A stretch of DNA of 54,908 nucleotides from the NCBI GenBank assembly GCA_022825675.1, contig JAJDWK010000053.1, positions 1-54,908 on the forward strand, given 5' to 3'. Origin of the DNA: Anaerolineae bacterium (GTDB lineage: Bacteria > Chloroflexota > Anaerolineae > Aggregatilineales > Phototrophicaceae). The notes below the pieces were generated by a model. The model had not been told where the DNA came from and did no database searches. It worked only from the letters and a program-made list of their open reading frames with translations. A program made the position numbers and the translations under genes. Positions 24,794-33,541 of this stretch are shown piece by piece (position 1 is the stretch's first letter; every line of letters begins with the position of its first letter).

Positions 24794-26467
24794 ATGCCGA
24801 AGATGACCGGCGCCAAATTGCTGGCGGATACCGTGCGCGGCTATGGCATCAGCCATGTGTTCTTCATGCCCTATATCGCGCCGCGCGCTTTGATGGAAAT
24901 GGAGAAGCTGGGCATCAAGCGGGTGCAGACGCATGGCGAAAAAGCCGCCGCTTACATGGCGGATGCCTATGCCCGCGTCAAGCGCGCGCCCAGCCTGTGC
25001 ATGGCGCAATCTGTCGGCGCTGTGAACCTGGCGGCTGGCTTGCAGGACGCCTGGCTTTCCTGCTCGCCGGTGCTCGCCATCACCGGGCGGGAGCTGCAGG
25101 CGCATCAACTGCGCCACGCCTATCAAGAAGTTGACCATCAGCGCCCCTTTTCCGCCGTCAGCAAATACAGCGCCTATGTCTCCCAGCCGCAGGAGCTCTC
25201 GCATCATCTGCGGCAGGCATTCCGCGCGGCGGTGAGCGGGACGCCCGGTCCCGCGCATCTCGACCTGCAGGGCATTGATGGCGGCGCTGTTGTGAATGTC
25301 GAAGCCGAGCTGGAAGTGCAGGTCGAAAAGCAGTTCGCGGCGCTGCCGCCCTTCCGCCCGGTCGCCGACCAAGCGAGCATTGCCGCCGCCTTGCAACTGC
25401 TGTACGCGGCGGAAAAGCCAGTGATTGTCGCTGGCGGCGGCCTGACCAGCTCCAGCGCCCGCGCCGAGCTGATTGCGCTGGCGGAGCAGCTAAATATCCC
25501 CGTGGCGACGGCGCTCAATGCCAAGGCGATGTTCCCGCCCGATCATCCGCTGGCGGTGGGCGTGCCCGGCTCCTATTCTCGCGCCTGCGCCAACAAAATC
25601 CTCTGCGCCGCCGACCTGGTCTTTTACATCGGCAGCCACACTGGCGGGCAGCTCAGCAACAACTATACAATCCCGCCGCCGGGCACCCGCGTGATTCAGC
25701 TGGACATCAACGCGGCGGAAATCGGGCGCAATTATCCCATCGCTGTCGGCTTACATGGCGATGCCCGCGCGACCTTGCGGCAAATGCTGTCGGCTGCTGA
25801 TGCCCCGCCGCCGCGCCGCGCTTGGATTGAGCAGGTGCAGGCTGAGGTCAACGCCTGGTGGGCGGATGCCGAAAGCGAATACTGCTCGGACGCCTTGCCC
25901 TTGCGCCCCGAGCGCCTCTGCAAAGAGCTGAGCGAGCAGCTGCCAGCTGATGCGATTCTGGTCTCGGACACTGGGCATTCCGGTATATGGACGGGCACAT
26001 TGCTCGATTTGCGCTCGCCCGAGCAGTCCTATATTCGCTGCTCCGGCTCCTTGGGATGGGGCTTGCCGGCGGCGATGGGCGCCAAATGCGCCCAGCCGGA
26101 GCGCCCGGTGCTCTGCTTCACTGGGGATGGCGGCATTTGGTATCACATCGCCGAGTTGGAGACCGCCCGCCGCTGCGGCATTCAGACGGTAACGCTGGTC
26201 AACAACAACCACTCGCTCAATCAAGAGCAGGCGGGGGTGGAGGCGGTCTATGGCGGGCGCAGCGCCGGCTCCGATGAATTGTGGCTCTTTGAAGATACCG
26301 ATTTCGCGCCGATTGCCGAGTCTATGGGCTGCCTGGGCATTACCGTGCGCCAGCCCAGCGAAATCGCGCCCGCGCTGGAGCGGGCTTTTGCCGCCGATGT
26401 GCCGGCGCTGATTGATGTCAAAACGGATGTCGCTGGCATCGCGCCTTTGGCTTGGACGCCCAGTTGA
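24794..26467 (+). CDS. Thiamine diphosphate-dependent enzyme (acetolactate synthase-like)
   Basis: This 557-aa ThDP enzyme has three domains. The N-terminal Pyr domain has the catalytic Glu in THGEKAAAYMADAYAR; the central domain has VIVAGGGLTSS; the C-terminal PP domain has GDGG..(about 26 residues)..NNN for Mg-ThDP binding. The layout is that of acetolactate synthase, benzoylformate decarboxylase and related lyases or decarboxylases. No regulatory subunit is adjacent, so a catabolic keto-acid decarboxylase or lyase is as likely as acetolactate synthase. ATG 24794 has GGAGG 8 nt upstream. It is divergent from lacI and may share its control region. Confidence 0.88.
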   Translation: MPKMTGAKLLADTVRGYGISHVFFMPYIAPRALMEMEKLGIKRVQTHGEKAAAYMADAYARVKRAPSLCMAQSVGAVNLAAGLQDAWLSCSPVLAITGRELQAHQLRHAYQEVDHQRPFSAVSKYSAYVSQPQELSHHLRQAFRAAVSGTPGPAHLDLQGIDGGAVVNVEAELEVQVEKQFAALPPFRPVADQASIAAALQLLYAAEKPVIVAGGGLTSSSARAELIALAEQLNIPVATALNAKAMFPPDHPLAVGVPGSYSRACANKILCAADLVFYIGSHTGGQLSNNYTIPPPGTRVIQLDINAAEIGRNYPIAVGLHGDARATLRQMLSAADAPPPRRAWIEQVQAEVNAWWADAESEYCSDALPLRPERLCKELSEQLPADAILVSDTGHSGIWTGTLLDLRSPEQSYIRCSGSLGWGLPAAMGAKCAQPERPVLCFTGDGGIWYHIAELETARRCGIQTVTLVNNNHSLNQEQAGVEAVYGGRSAGSDELWLFEDTDFAPIAESMGCLGITVRQPSEIAPALERAFAADVPALIDVKTDVAGIAPLAWTPS

Positions 26468-26484
26468 AGCATCAGAATAAGATG

Positions 26485-26556
26485 TGAGCGCGGCAGGATT
26501 CGAACCTGCAACCAATTGATTAAAAGTCAACTGCGCTGCCATTGCGCCACGCGCCC
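26485..26556 (-). tRNA. tRNA-Lys (anticodon TTT)
   Basis: The 72-nt minus-strand gene folds with acceptor GGGCGCG/CGCGCTC (one G-U), D-stem GCGC/GCGC, anticodon stem GTTGA/TCAAT with loop CTTTTAA, and T-arm GCAGG-TTCGAAT-CCTGC. The discriminator base is A. CCA is not encoded. Confidence 0.95.
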
Positions 26557-26644
26557 CTCAGCCGAGTATTCTAGGCGAGGGCGGGCTGGCTTTCAAGGGG
26601 CACTCGCAGGGCAGAGCTGTGCCGCTGCGCCTCCAATTTCGCTT

Positions 26645-26700
26645 TGGATAGGTGAAAAAACTTTGCGCTCTCGGTGTCTCTGGGGTGGATAAACCGGTTT
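26645..26700. repeat. Dispersed CACAGAG-type repeat fragment in the gap before the STAND gene
   Basis: The complementary strand reads like the ACCACAGAGACACCGAGAG type short repeat found at 2700, 17690 and 24550. It lies in the 26557-26852 gap, which otherwise holds only the promoter listed next. Confidence 0.4.
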
Positions 26701-26778
26701 CGCCTCTCCCCAAGTGAATAGTATGCACAAAAATCGCCACTCCCCACGCAAACCCTAGATTTCTCGCGCCCTGGCAAA

Positions 26779-26807
26779 TTGTCCGATTCCGTATGTGCAT
26801 ATATACT
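26779..26807 (+). promoter_or_regulatory. Predicted promoter of the STAND/TPR gene
   Basis: -35 TTGTCC (26779-26784) and -10 TATACT (26802-26807) are 17 bp apart. They lie about 45 bp before the start codon at 26853. Confidence 0.5.
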
Positions 26808-26852
26808 GGTTGGAGATGTTCCGCGGGGCTGAAGACGCAGCGTGAGGGGATT

Positions 26853-29531
26853 ATGGCGGAGTTGAAACCACTGGAAGCGGCTGTAAAAGCGGCTACCGAG
26901 TTGCCAGTGCGTCGCTTTGGGCGCCCGGTCGGCCGTGATGAGATGCTGCGTTCTCTGCTGCGGCGCTTGCGCCATAATCAGCAATTTGTTTTGCACGGCG
27001 CAGCTGGCGTCGGCAAGACCATGGTTGCCGCCACCATCGCTGATGTCGCTATGAAACAATATAAGAAACCCGTGCTCTGGCTGCCGCTGCAAAATCCGCC
27101 GCTTGTCGAGCTGATTGTGCGCATCGCCCGCGCCTATGGCATTCTGGAAGTTGCCAACGACCAAAATCCGCTGACGCAGATGGGCGCTCTGCGCGCGTTG
27201 CTGCGCCGGCGGCAGCCGCTGTTGGTGCTGGATGGCGAGATTGAATCAGGGGTACTCGCCAGCTTCGTCAAGAACTGCGCGGCGGGGCTGCCGCTGGTGG
27301 TGACAAGCCCGCGGGCGCTCTCCCAGGGGGATTGGCGCAACCAGCCGCTCGCGCCCCTCACAGAAAATGATGCTGCCCTGCACCTCTTCAAACAAAAAGC
27401 CGCCATAAAAGATAACGCCGATGATGAAGACATTCGCGTGCTCGCGGCTCAGCTGAATTACATGCCCCTGCCCCTGGTGCTGACGGCGCGCAGCCTCATG
27501 ATTGCGCGCCAGGCGCCAGCCGATTACAGCGAATTGCTGGCGCAAGCCTTACAACGCGCTGATGGTGATGCCTGCCGCGCCGCCATCAACCTCAGCTTTG
27601 ATGGACTGAATGCCCGCCTGCGCGATCTCTTGCTTTTCCTCGGCGCTACCTTCCGCGGCGAGGCGTCGGTAACCTTTCTCAATCACCTCAGCGGCATCTC
27701 GCTGGACTCCATCACCATGTCGATGACGATATTGTCGCGCCTCTTCCTGGTGGATCGCTTTCAACGGGCTGGCGAAGAGTGCTATCGCCTGCACCCGCAG
27801 GTGCATAATTTCCTGGTCGCCTGGGCAATAGAGCAGGACCGCTTTGACGCCCTGCGCGCCGATACCCTGGAAACAACGCGGGATTATCTGGCGGTGCGGG
27901 GCAAGGGGGAGCTTGCCGCCCTGCGCATGGCGATAGAAATGCAGAACCTCTTGGCGGCGGCGCAGGCGGGCGCGGACCCGGAACTGCCGGCGGACATCGC
28001 CGCCGCGCTGTTGCCGCTGCAGGCGCCGCTCATTGACATGGGCTACAAATATGAAGTGATGCGCCTGCAAAGCATCCGCGATGGCACGCCGCTGGACTAT
28101 CCAGAGCCGATAGAAGAAGCGCCGGACGAGATTGACGCCGCGTCCGCTGAAGATGACGCGCCGGAAGCCGCTGCCGCCGATGCAGTGCCGCCTATCACCG
28201 CTTCTGGCGCGCCGGTGATTGATGATGCCACATTTGTCGCTTTGGACGATGAGGACTTGAGCTCGGTCAGCATTGATCAATTGCGCACGGCGCTTTATGT
28301 CGCCAGAGAGAACGAAGAGGACAAGCGGCAGCTGCAAATCCTCAAAGCGATTGCGCGCCTGCAAATCAGCCAGGGGCGTGAAGAAGAGGCGGTCGCCACT
28401 TATGGCGAGGTGCTGGAAATCTATGAAAACAGCGAAGACAAAGATGGCGTACTGGAAACCCTGGATATGCTCGCCGGCTTGTTGGTCAATAACGAGAGCA
28501 GCCCCGCGGCTATCGAGCAGGTCAAACTGCGGACAGCGCTGAGCTTCGCCCGCCAGCACGAAGACAGCGCGCGCGTCCTGCAAGTCCTGGAGGCGATTGG
28601 CAAAGTGCAAATCGCCCAGGGGCGGGAGGCGGAAGCGGTGGCGACCTATTCGGAGGTGCTCGCCATTCACGAAGAGGCGGGCGACAAAAGCGGCATGCTG
28701 GAAGCGCTGGATATGCTGGCGGGCTTGCATGTGCGCCGTGGCTCGCCGCGGCAGGCGCTCCCGCATATCAAACGCGGCTTGCATCTGGCGCAGGAGCTGG
28801 GCAATTTTGACGCGGAGATGTTCCTGCAAATCACGCGGGGGGATGCCCACTGCGAGCTGCGAGAGCCGACCACCGGCTCAGAAGCCTATGAGCGCGCGTT
28901 TAGCATCGCCGTCAACCGCAACGACTCGCAAAACGAAGCGCTTATCCTCTATAAGCGGGGCTTGGCAATCCTGGAGGCGGGGCGGGCGCGCGAAGCCATG
29001 CAGCTGCTGGAAGAAGCCAACGACCTCTTCAAGCAGCAGGAAAGGCGCGATATGGAAGGGCTGGCGCTCTGTGGCTTGGGCGATGTGCATGTGCGCCTGG
29101 AACGCTGGAGCGAGGCGCTCAATTTTCATCGCTCGGCGCTGTATATCGCGCGGGAATTAAAAGACCGTATGACCGAGGCGCGTCAGCTGTGGACATTGGC
29201 GCAAATCCTCACCCAGGCGGGCCGCCTGCCAGAAGCGCTCACCTGCCTGCGGCAAGCCCTGCATGTCGCCTATGAAGAGCGGGCGAACGAAGAAGTCGTT
29301 GGCATTATCGCCGAGTTGGTCGATTTGATGATGCGCAACCCCGCCCTGGCGTCCATTGCGGAGCTGCTGGTAAACGATGGCTTGCAATACGCGCCGGAGG
29401 ACCGCCAGCTCAAGCGGCTGAAACAGGATGTGTCTGGCTTAAAAGAACGCGCCGCCGCCCAAGGCAAAACCCTCGCCGTGGTCGCCGGCACGGCGCGTGA
29501 ATACGCCGCCAATGCCTACAATCAATTCTGA
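26853..29531 (+). CDS. STAND ATPase: NB-ARC-like domain plus TPR repeats
   Basis: This 892-aa protein has Walker A GAAGVGKT at residues 49-56, a kinase-2-like LLVLDGE near 130, and a PLPLVLTARSL segment resembling the NB-ARC GLPL motif. A winged-helix-like region follows (INLSFDGLNARLRDLLLFLG, CYRLHPQVHNFLVAWA). After an acidic, Ala-rich linker (about 415-470) come TPR-type helical repeats to the end. Two successive units of about 84 residues (about 475-550 and 560-635) are near duplicates. No N-terminal effector domain exists, so a sensor or regulatory scaffold is more likely than a self-contained defence effector. ATG 26853 has GAGGGG just upstream. A promoter is predicted at 26779-26807. 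Confidence 0.86.
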   Translation: MAELKPLEAAVKAATELPVRRFGRPVGRDEMLRSLLRRLRHNQQFVLHGAAGVGKTMVAATIADVAMKQYKKPVLWLPLQNPPLVELIVRIARAYGILEVANDQNPLTQMGALRALLRRRQPLLVLDGEIESGVLASFVKNCAAGLPLVVTSPRALSQGDWRNQPLAPLTENDAALHLFKQKAAIKDNADDEDIRVLAAQLNYMPLPLVLTARSLMIARQAPADYSELLAQALQRADGDACRAAINLSFDGLNARLRDLLLFLGATFRGEASVTFLNHLSGISLDSITMSMTILSRLFLVDRFQRAGEECYRLHPQVHNFLVAWAIEQDRFDALRADTLETTRDYLAVRGKGELAALRMAIEMQNLLAAAQAGADPELPADIAAALLPLQAPLIDMGYKYEVMRLQSIRDGTPLDYPEPIEEAPDEIDAASAEDDAPEAAAADAVPPITASGAPVIDDATFVALDDEDLSSVSIDQLRTALYVARENEEDKRQLQILKAIARLQISQGREEEAVATYGEVLEIYENSEDKDGVLETLDMLAGLLVNNESSPAAIEQVKLRTALSFARQHEDSARVLQVLEAIGKVQIAQGREAEAVATYSEVLAIHEEAGDKSGMLEALDMLAGLHVRRGSPRQALPHIKRGLHLAQELGNFDAEMFLQITRGDAHCELREPTTGSEAYERAFSIAVNRNDSQNEALILYKRGLAILEAGRAREAMQLLEEANDLFKQQERRDMEGLALCGLGDVHVRLERWSEALNFHRSALYIARELKDRMTEARQLWTLAQILTQAGRLPEALTCLRQALHVAYEERANEEVVGIIAELVDLMMRNPALASIAELLVNDGLQYAPEDRQLKRLKQDVSGLKERAAAQGKTLAVVAGTAREYAANAYNQF

Positions 29532-29554
29532 TTGAAATGTCTGGCGAATAAAGC

Positions 29555-29941
29555 CTAATTGTGGCGCAGGCGCAAGCTGTCCGGCAAATGCGCGATGACT
29601 TCGCTCAAGGCCGTGTGATGGTCGAGGTGCTCGCCGATGATAGCGAAGGGTGCCGCTTGCTGGGCTTCTTGGAAGACGATCTTCCACTCGCCATTTTCAT
29701 CCCGCGCCCAGCGCCCGCCATAATTATGGCGGATGGTCTCGCCCAGGTAAGCGCCGAATTTCTGTTGCAGCAGGGTCTTCTCCGCAGCGTCCAAGTCCGC
29801 GCGATGCCGCTCGATATAGCCATCCAGCCAGGAAACTGAATCAACGGAATAATCCAAAGCGACGCGCTCCGCCTCGCCCAATACTTCGATAACGAGTTGC
29901 GCGTCTTGCTGCAGTTCGTTCGATTCTGATGCCGTTTTCAA
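29555..29941 (-). CDS. Small hypothetical protein (DUF3806-like pattern)
   Basis: This 128-aa acidic cytoplasmic protein has blocks SWLDGYIERHR, FGAYLGETIRHNYGGRW and GEWKIVF that recall small uncharacterised proteins of the DUF3806 kind; this match is from memory and tentative. It begins with TTG at 29941, supported by GGGAG 7 nt upstream, and has no internal Met alternative. It converges on the STAND gene with 23 bp between them. Confidence 0.62.
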   Translation of the reverse strand: MKTASESNELQQDAQLVIEVLGEAERVALDYSVDSVSWLDGYIERHRADLDAAEKTLLQQKFGAYLGETIRHNYGGRWARDENGEWKIVFQEAQQAAPFAIIGEHLDHHTALSEVIAHLPDSLRLRHN

Positions 29942-30021
29942 GCGCTTGCTCCCATTTCACTCTGCTTTGCCCAGCGGGCGGTTACTGGCGGGGGGGGCGG
30001 CGAAGCTGCCCAACCTGCCGC

Positions 30022-30047
30022 AAAAAAACCAATCGATTGCGATTGGT
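30022..30047 (-). terminator. Rho-independent terminator of tRNA-Gly
   Basis: On the minus strand ACCAATC (30047-30041) and GATTGGT (30034-30028) form a 7-bp stem with a 6-nt loop, followed by a run of seven T. It starts 11 nt after the tRNA 3' end. Confidence 0.75.
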
Positions 30048-30057
30048 CTCTTTACAG

Positions 30058-30129
30058 AGCGGGCAACGGGATTCGAACCCGTGACCTTTTCCTTGGCAAG
30101 GAAATGTTCTACCGCTGAACTATGCCCGC
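30058..30129 (-). tRNA. tRNA-Gly (anticodon GCC)
   Basis: The 72-nt minus-strand gene has acceptor GCGGGCA/TGCCCGC, D-stem GTTC/GAAC, anticodon stem TTTCC/GGAAA with loop TTGCCAA, and T-arm ACGGG-TTCGAAT-CCCGT. The discriminator is T. CCA is not encoded. A terminator follows. Confidence 0.96.
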
Positions 30130-30231
30130 ATGCTTCCCGGAAGTATACCCGCCGCGACTGCCATTGGCAAGCCCGAGTTCGGCACTTGCTCAGTAATCGC
30201 GCACCCTATTCTTTACACAAAGCACAGGTGC

Positions 30232-31254
30232 CTAAATGAGTTTCGGTTGAAATGTGACGCTCGAAAGATCATTCGATTCTCTTAACATAATGCTATTGTA
30301 CAATGATTCGACTTCGTCTCGGTTGCAGTCGGAAGGAATAAATCGAAATGCAGAGGCAGCCGTGTAATTCAAATCTTTTTCGAATGACAACCATCTTCGG
30401 CTCTCTCGTTCAGCAACCATACCTGTTGTGTTAGATCCGGAGAATATATCCACGACCAAGTCATAAGGGTCTGTCAGAAATTTGATAAAGAATTCGGGCA
30501 GCTTAGCTGGAAATCGTGCAGGATGCGCCTTAATGCCAATTTTTCGGCAACACTTCAAATAATGACTGTTGGACTCAGAGTTCGGAATCTGGAGCAAATT
30601 TGAAGGTATCGCTCCCCCATTATTTGCTCCAAATCTATCACTTATGCTATGGCCAGAGGGTCTGTTCTTAGGCTGATAATACTTACTGGGGTCCTTTAGA
30701 AGTTTCTTCATTCTGCTGCTGTACTCAGTCAAAACCTTCGTGACATCAGCTTTTGGATACTCGCTCTTGCTGAACCACCAAACTGTGTTCACGCTGTCTT
30801 TTGCTCGTATCTTCCTTTTGTTTACCCATTCAATCGGCGAAGGCAACTTTGATGGATTGTACCAGTAAAAATCTTCTGCAAGATGATATCCCAATTCATC
30901 ACACATTCTTACCAGAAATCGAAAATTGTAGAGGCTTCGTACAGGAACGCCTCGTCTGTATGCGCCTCCAAGATCCAGAACAAAACTGCCATCCTCCTGT
31001 AAACGGGTGCGCACCAAGCGAGCAAATTGCAGTAGCCAGTCGTTGTAAGTCTCCTGCGGCCTGTTACCGTATTCCTTTTGCCGTTGTAAAGCAAACGGCG
31101 GACTTGTAAATACTAGATTTATAGAATTTTCTGGCAACTCTCTTAATGCCTTGAGAGAATCGACACAATAGGCTTTTCCGAGTTCAGTGCAGTAGCTGGG
31201 TTCAATTGAGCTTATCATTCTTATGCTACTCATAATCTGTAGACGCAAAGTCAT
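30232..31254 (-). CDS. pvuIIM: PvuII-type DNA (cytosine-N4) methyltransferase
   Basis: This 340-aa modification methylase has motif IV TSPPF (residues 50-54), typical of N4-cytosine enzymes, and SAM motif FSGSNTTGMVAERESRRW near the C-terminus. Blocks such as SPPFALQRQKEYGN, AEDFYWYNPSKLPSPIEWVN and KAHPARFPAKLPEFFIKFLT match M.PvuII as I remember it, almost residue for residue. Even the N-terminus (MTLRLQIMSS) has the same form, which supports the start at 31254. It would methylate CAGCTG to protect host DNA. The gene is divergent from the controller and nuclease genes and visibly AT-richer than its neighbours. Confidence 0.95.
   Translation of the reverse strand: MTLRLQIMSSIRMISSIEPSYCTELGKAYCVDSLKALRELPENSINLVFTSPPFALQRQKEYGNRPQETYNDWLLQFARLVRTRLQEDGSFVLDLGGAYRRGVPVRSLYNFRFLVRMCDELGYHLAEDFYWYNPSKLPSPIEWVNKRKIRAKDSVNTVWWFSKSEYPKADVTKVLTEYSSRMKKLLKDPSKYYQPKNRPSGHSISDRFGANNGGAIPSNLLQIPNSESNSHYLKCCRKIGIKAHPARFPAKLPEFFIKFLTDPYDLVVDIFSGSNTTGMVAERESRRWLSFEKDLNYTAASAFRFIPSDCNRDEVESLYNSIMLRESNDLSSVTFQPKLI
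31242..31252. promoter_or_regulatory. Candidate C-box between methylase and controller genes
   Basis: GACGCAAAGTC is a palindrome matching the C-protein half-site pair GACT-N3-AGTC, as I recall it, except for one base. It overlaps the methylase start codon and lies about 23 bp before the controller start, where controller proteins of PvuII-type systems bind to tune both directions. Confidence 0.42.
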
Positions 31255-31274
31255 AATATCAGTAATTTTGGTTT

Positions 31275-31511
31275 ATGGCAAAGTGCAATAAATCGTATCG
31301 CAAAATTTTCGCAGCCAATTTGCGTCGAATCCGCAACGAAAGGGGGCTTTCGCAAGAGGAGTTGGCGGTGAAGTCCGGTCTGCATAGAACTTATATCGGT
31401 TCGGTAGAAAGGGTTGAGAGGAACATTTCTATCGACAATATGGCGATCCTTGCTCTAGCTCTCAGCGTCAGTTTGCCCGAGCTTCTTAAAGACAACGATG
31501 ATATCACATAA
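31275..31511 (+). CDS. pvuIIC: Restriction-modification controller (C) protein, HTH
   Basis: This 78-aa XRE-type helix-turn-helix protein has the motif at about residues 23-45 ([29 protein letters not shown]), the form found in C proteins of restriction-modification systems. C proteins are dimeric activators that delay nuclease expression after entry into a new host. It overlaps the nuclease gene by 14 nt, so both are co-transcribed. Only 20 bp separate its start from that of the divergent methylase. Confidence 0.93.
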   Translation: MAKCNKSYRKIFAANLRRIRNERGLSQEELAVKSGLHRTYIGSVERVERNISIDNMAILALALSVSLPELLKDNDDIT

Positions 31512-31980
31512 GGATCGGGAGCATCTTGATAGTCTCCTCCCCTTCATAAGACAATATCAGCAACTGGCAACAAAGCATGGAATCCGAGATATATTTCAAG
31601 ATAACGGGGGTAAACTGCTACAGGTATTGTTGATCACAGGATTGCGAATATCGCCAGGAAGATTGGGAAACGATGCAATTGATGAAGAAGGCAATGAGTA
31701 TGAAATAAAGTCCGTGAATGTGGAACTGACTAAGAGTTTCTCAACACATCACCATTTGAATCCTACAATCCTCACGAAGTACCGACAAACTATTTGGATT
31801 TTCGCTGTATATCATAATATTGAGCTGTTAGAAATCTATCGCATGAATCCTTTAGATCTGGAACATCCATACTTTAATCGTTGGGAAACAAAATGGCATC
31901 AAACTCGACGGGACATCAACAACCCGAAGATACCTCTCAAGTTTGTTGAGGCACATGGTCACCTTGTTTACAAGGCATAA
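31498..31980 (+). CDS. pvuIIR: PvuII-type type II restriction endonuclease
   Basis: This 160-aa nuclease matches R.PvuII (157 aa, as I remember it). The catalytic residues D59, E69 and K71 ([15 protein letters not shown]) correspond to D58, E68 and K70 of PvuII. The DNA-recognition block [17 protein letters not shown] and the triple His in FSTHHHLNP are kept, as is [12 protein letters not shown] near the end. It should cut CAG^CTG as a homodimer. The ORF is intact, with no frameshift or lost catalytic residue, so activity is expected. Translation probably couples to the overlapping C gene. Confidence 0.95.
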   Translation: MISHKDREHLDSLLPFIRQYQQLATKHGIRDIFQDNGGKLLQVLLITGLRISPGRLGNDAIDEEGNEYEIKSVNVELTKSFSTHHHLNPTILTKYRQTIWIFAVYHNIELLEIYRMNPLDLEHPYFNRWETKWHQTRRDINNPKIPLKFVEAHGHLVYKA

Positions 31981-32055
31981 CATGCCCGAGCTGCAATATT
32001 CATTCAGTGCTGTGGTCTGAGTTTGCGTTCGCTTGTGCACACACTACCTGAAGAT

Positions 32056-32090
32056 TCAGTAAAGCCACCCGCATAGGGTGGCTTTACTGA
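32056..32090. terminator. Strong bidirectional hairpin between pvuIIR and glnA
   Basis: A perfect 15-bp stem (TCAGTAAAGCCACCC and its complement, 32056-32070/32076-32090) has a 5-nt GCATA loop. Both convergent genes end next to it. The T-run is short on either strand, so termination strength is inferred from the stem. Confidence 0.7.
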
Positions 32091-32104
32091 TCTGCTTTGT
32101 GAGA

Positions 32105-33541
32105 CTAAATGCTGAAGTACAGCTCAAATTCATACGGATGCGGGCGCATCGCCACCGCGTCCTGATCTTCGACCTGCTTGTAGGCGATGTAATTCTCGAT
32201 GTATTGCTCGCTGAAGACGCCGCCCTCCAGCAAAAAGTCGTGGTTGGCTTCCAGCTCGCGCAAGGCTTCGCCCAGGTTGCCCGGCATCACCGGCGTTTCG
32301 TGATCGCCTTCATAGAGATCGGCTTCCGATGGGTCGCCGGGGTCAATTTGATTCTTGATGCCATCAACGCCAGCCAGCATCATCGCGGGCAAGGCGAGGT
32401 AGGGGTTGGCGGCGGGGTCGGGCCAGCGCGCCTCAACCCGTTTGGCTTTGGGGCTGTTGCTGTACATCGGGATGCGGATGCCCGCCGAGCGGTTGCGCGC
32501 CGAATACACCAGGTTGACCGGCGCCTCATACCCCGGCACGAGGCGGCGATAGCTGTTGGTGATGGGGTTGGTGAAGGCGGCAATCGCCGGCGCGTGTTTG
32601 ATAAGCCCGCCGATGTACCACAGCGCCATCTGGCTCAAGCCGGCGTACAAATCACCGCCGAAGAGCGGCTGCCCGTCTTTCCACAGCGATTGATGCACAT
32701 GCATGCCGGAGCCATTCTCTTCAAAGAGCGGCTTGGGCATGAAGGTCGCGTGCAAGCCATTCTCCGCGGCGACATTCTTGACGATGTATTTGTAGGTAAC
32801 CATCATGTCCGCCATCTGCAGCAGCGGCGCGTATTTCAAGTCAATCTCGGCTTGCCCCGCGCCGCCGACTTCGTGATGATGCACCTCGACTTCCATGCCG
32901 ACATCCAGCAGCGCCTGCACGATTTCGGCGCGCACATCATGCGTTTTGTCCAGCGGCGGCAGCGGGAAATAGCCCATCTTGATGCGGTTCATGTGCCCCT
33001 GCGCCGGGTCTTCATTGCCGCTGTTCCAATCGCCCTCGATCGAATCCACGCGGTAGAAGCTGCTGTTTTCCGATGTGCTGTATTGCACATTGTCAAACAT
33101 GAAGAATTCCGCTTCAGGTCCAAAATAGGCGATATCGGCGAGGTCAGAAGCGTCCAGATAGGCTTGGGCGCGTTTGGCGACGCCGCGCGCGTCCAGCGCA
33201 TAGGGCTGGCGGCTGAGCGGGTCAAAGGCGTCGCAATACAGCGCCAAAGTCTTGTAGCTGAAGAAAGGGTCGACATAGGCGGTGCTCAAATCCGGCAGCA
33301 AAATCATGTCCGATTCGTTGATCGCCTGGAAGCCCTGAATGCTGGAGCCATCAAAGCCGAAGCCTTCTTCAAAGGCGTCCGCGTCCGTCGATTGCAGCGG
33401 CATGCTGAAATGCTGCGGTACGCCGCGGATATCCACGAAGCGCATATCAAGCTCAACAACATCGTTTTCCTGTGCCCAAGCCAGCAAAGCGCCGGGCGAT
33501 TCCAAGGCGGAAGCGGGAGGGATATACCGTGCCATTTCCAT
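32105..33541 (-). CDS. glnA: Glutamine synthetase type I
   Basis: This 478-aa enzyme forms glutamine from glutamate, ammonia and ATP in a dodecamer. Conserved blocks are present: GFDGSSIQGF near residue 61, YFGPEAEFFMFD, HHEVGGAGQAEID, GSGMHVHQSLW, NPITNSYRRLVPGYEAP and the ATP-site RNRSAGIRIP. A Tyr at the usual adenylylation region (ADLYEGD) remains, though the surrounding LPPEE is altered, so control by adenylylation is doubtful. The ATG at 33541 has AAGGA about 4 nt upstream; the ATG at 33535 is also possible. It stands alone between two terminator/promoter regions. Confidence 0.96.
   Translation of the reverse strand: MEMARYIPPASALESPGALLAWAQENDVVELDMRFVDIRGVPQHFSMPLQSTDADAFEEGFGFDGSSIQGFQAINESDMILLPDLSTAYVDPFFSYKTLALYCDAFDPLSRQPYALDARGVAKRAQAYLDASDLADIAYFGPEAEFFMFDNVQYSTSENSSFYRVDSIEGDWNSGNEDPAQGHMNRIKMGYFPLPPLDKTHDVRAEIVQALLDVGMEVEVHHHEVGGAGQAEIDLKYAPLLQMADMMVTYKYIVKNVAAENGLHATFMPKPLFEENGSGMHVHQSLWKDGQPLFGGDLYAGLSQMALWYIGGLIKHAPAIAAFTNPITNSYRRLVPGYEAPVNLVYSARNRSAGIRIPMYSNSPKAKRVEARWPDPAANPYLALPAMMLAGVDGIKNQIDPGDPSEADLYEGDHETPVMPGNLGEALRELEANHDFLLEGGVFSEQYIENYIAYKQVEDQDAVAMRPHPYEFELYFSI

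Noticed and set aside
27549..28850. A 433-codon frame opposite the STAND ATPase
   Set aside because: Antisense of the TPR and NB-ARC coding sequence; no recognisable domain.
30028..30047. CAATCGATTGCG in the tRNA-Gly terminator as a third LacI operator
   Set aside because: It is explained by the terminator stem and loop, and it is not placed before a sugar gene.
30058..31980. tRNA-Gly as an integration site for the restriction-modification island
   Set aside because: The island lies on the 5' side of the tRNA, no integrase is present and no duplicated tRNA end was seen.
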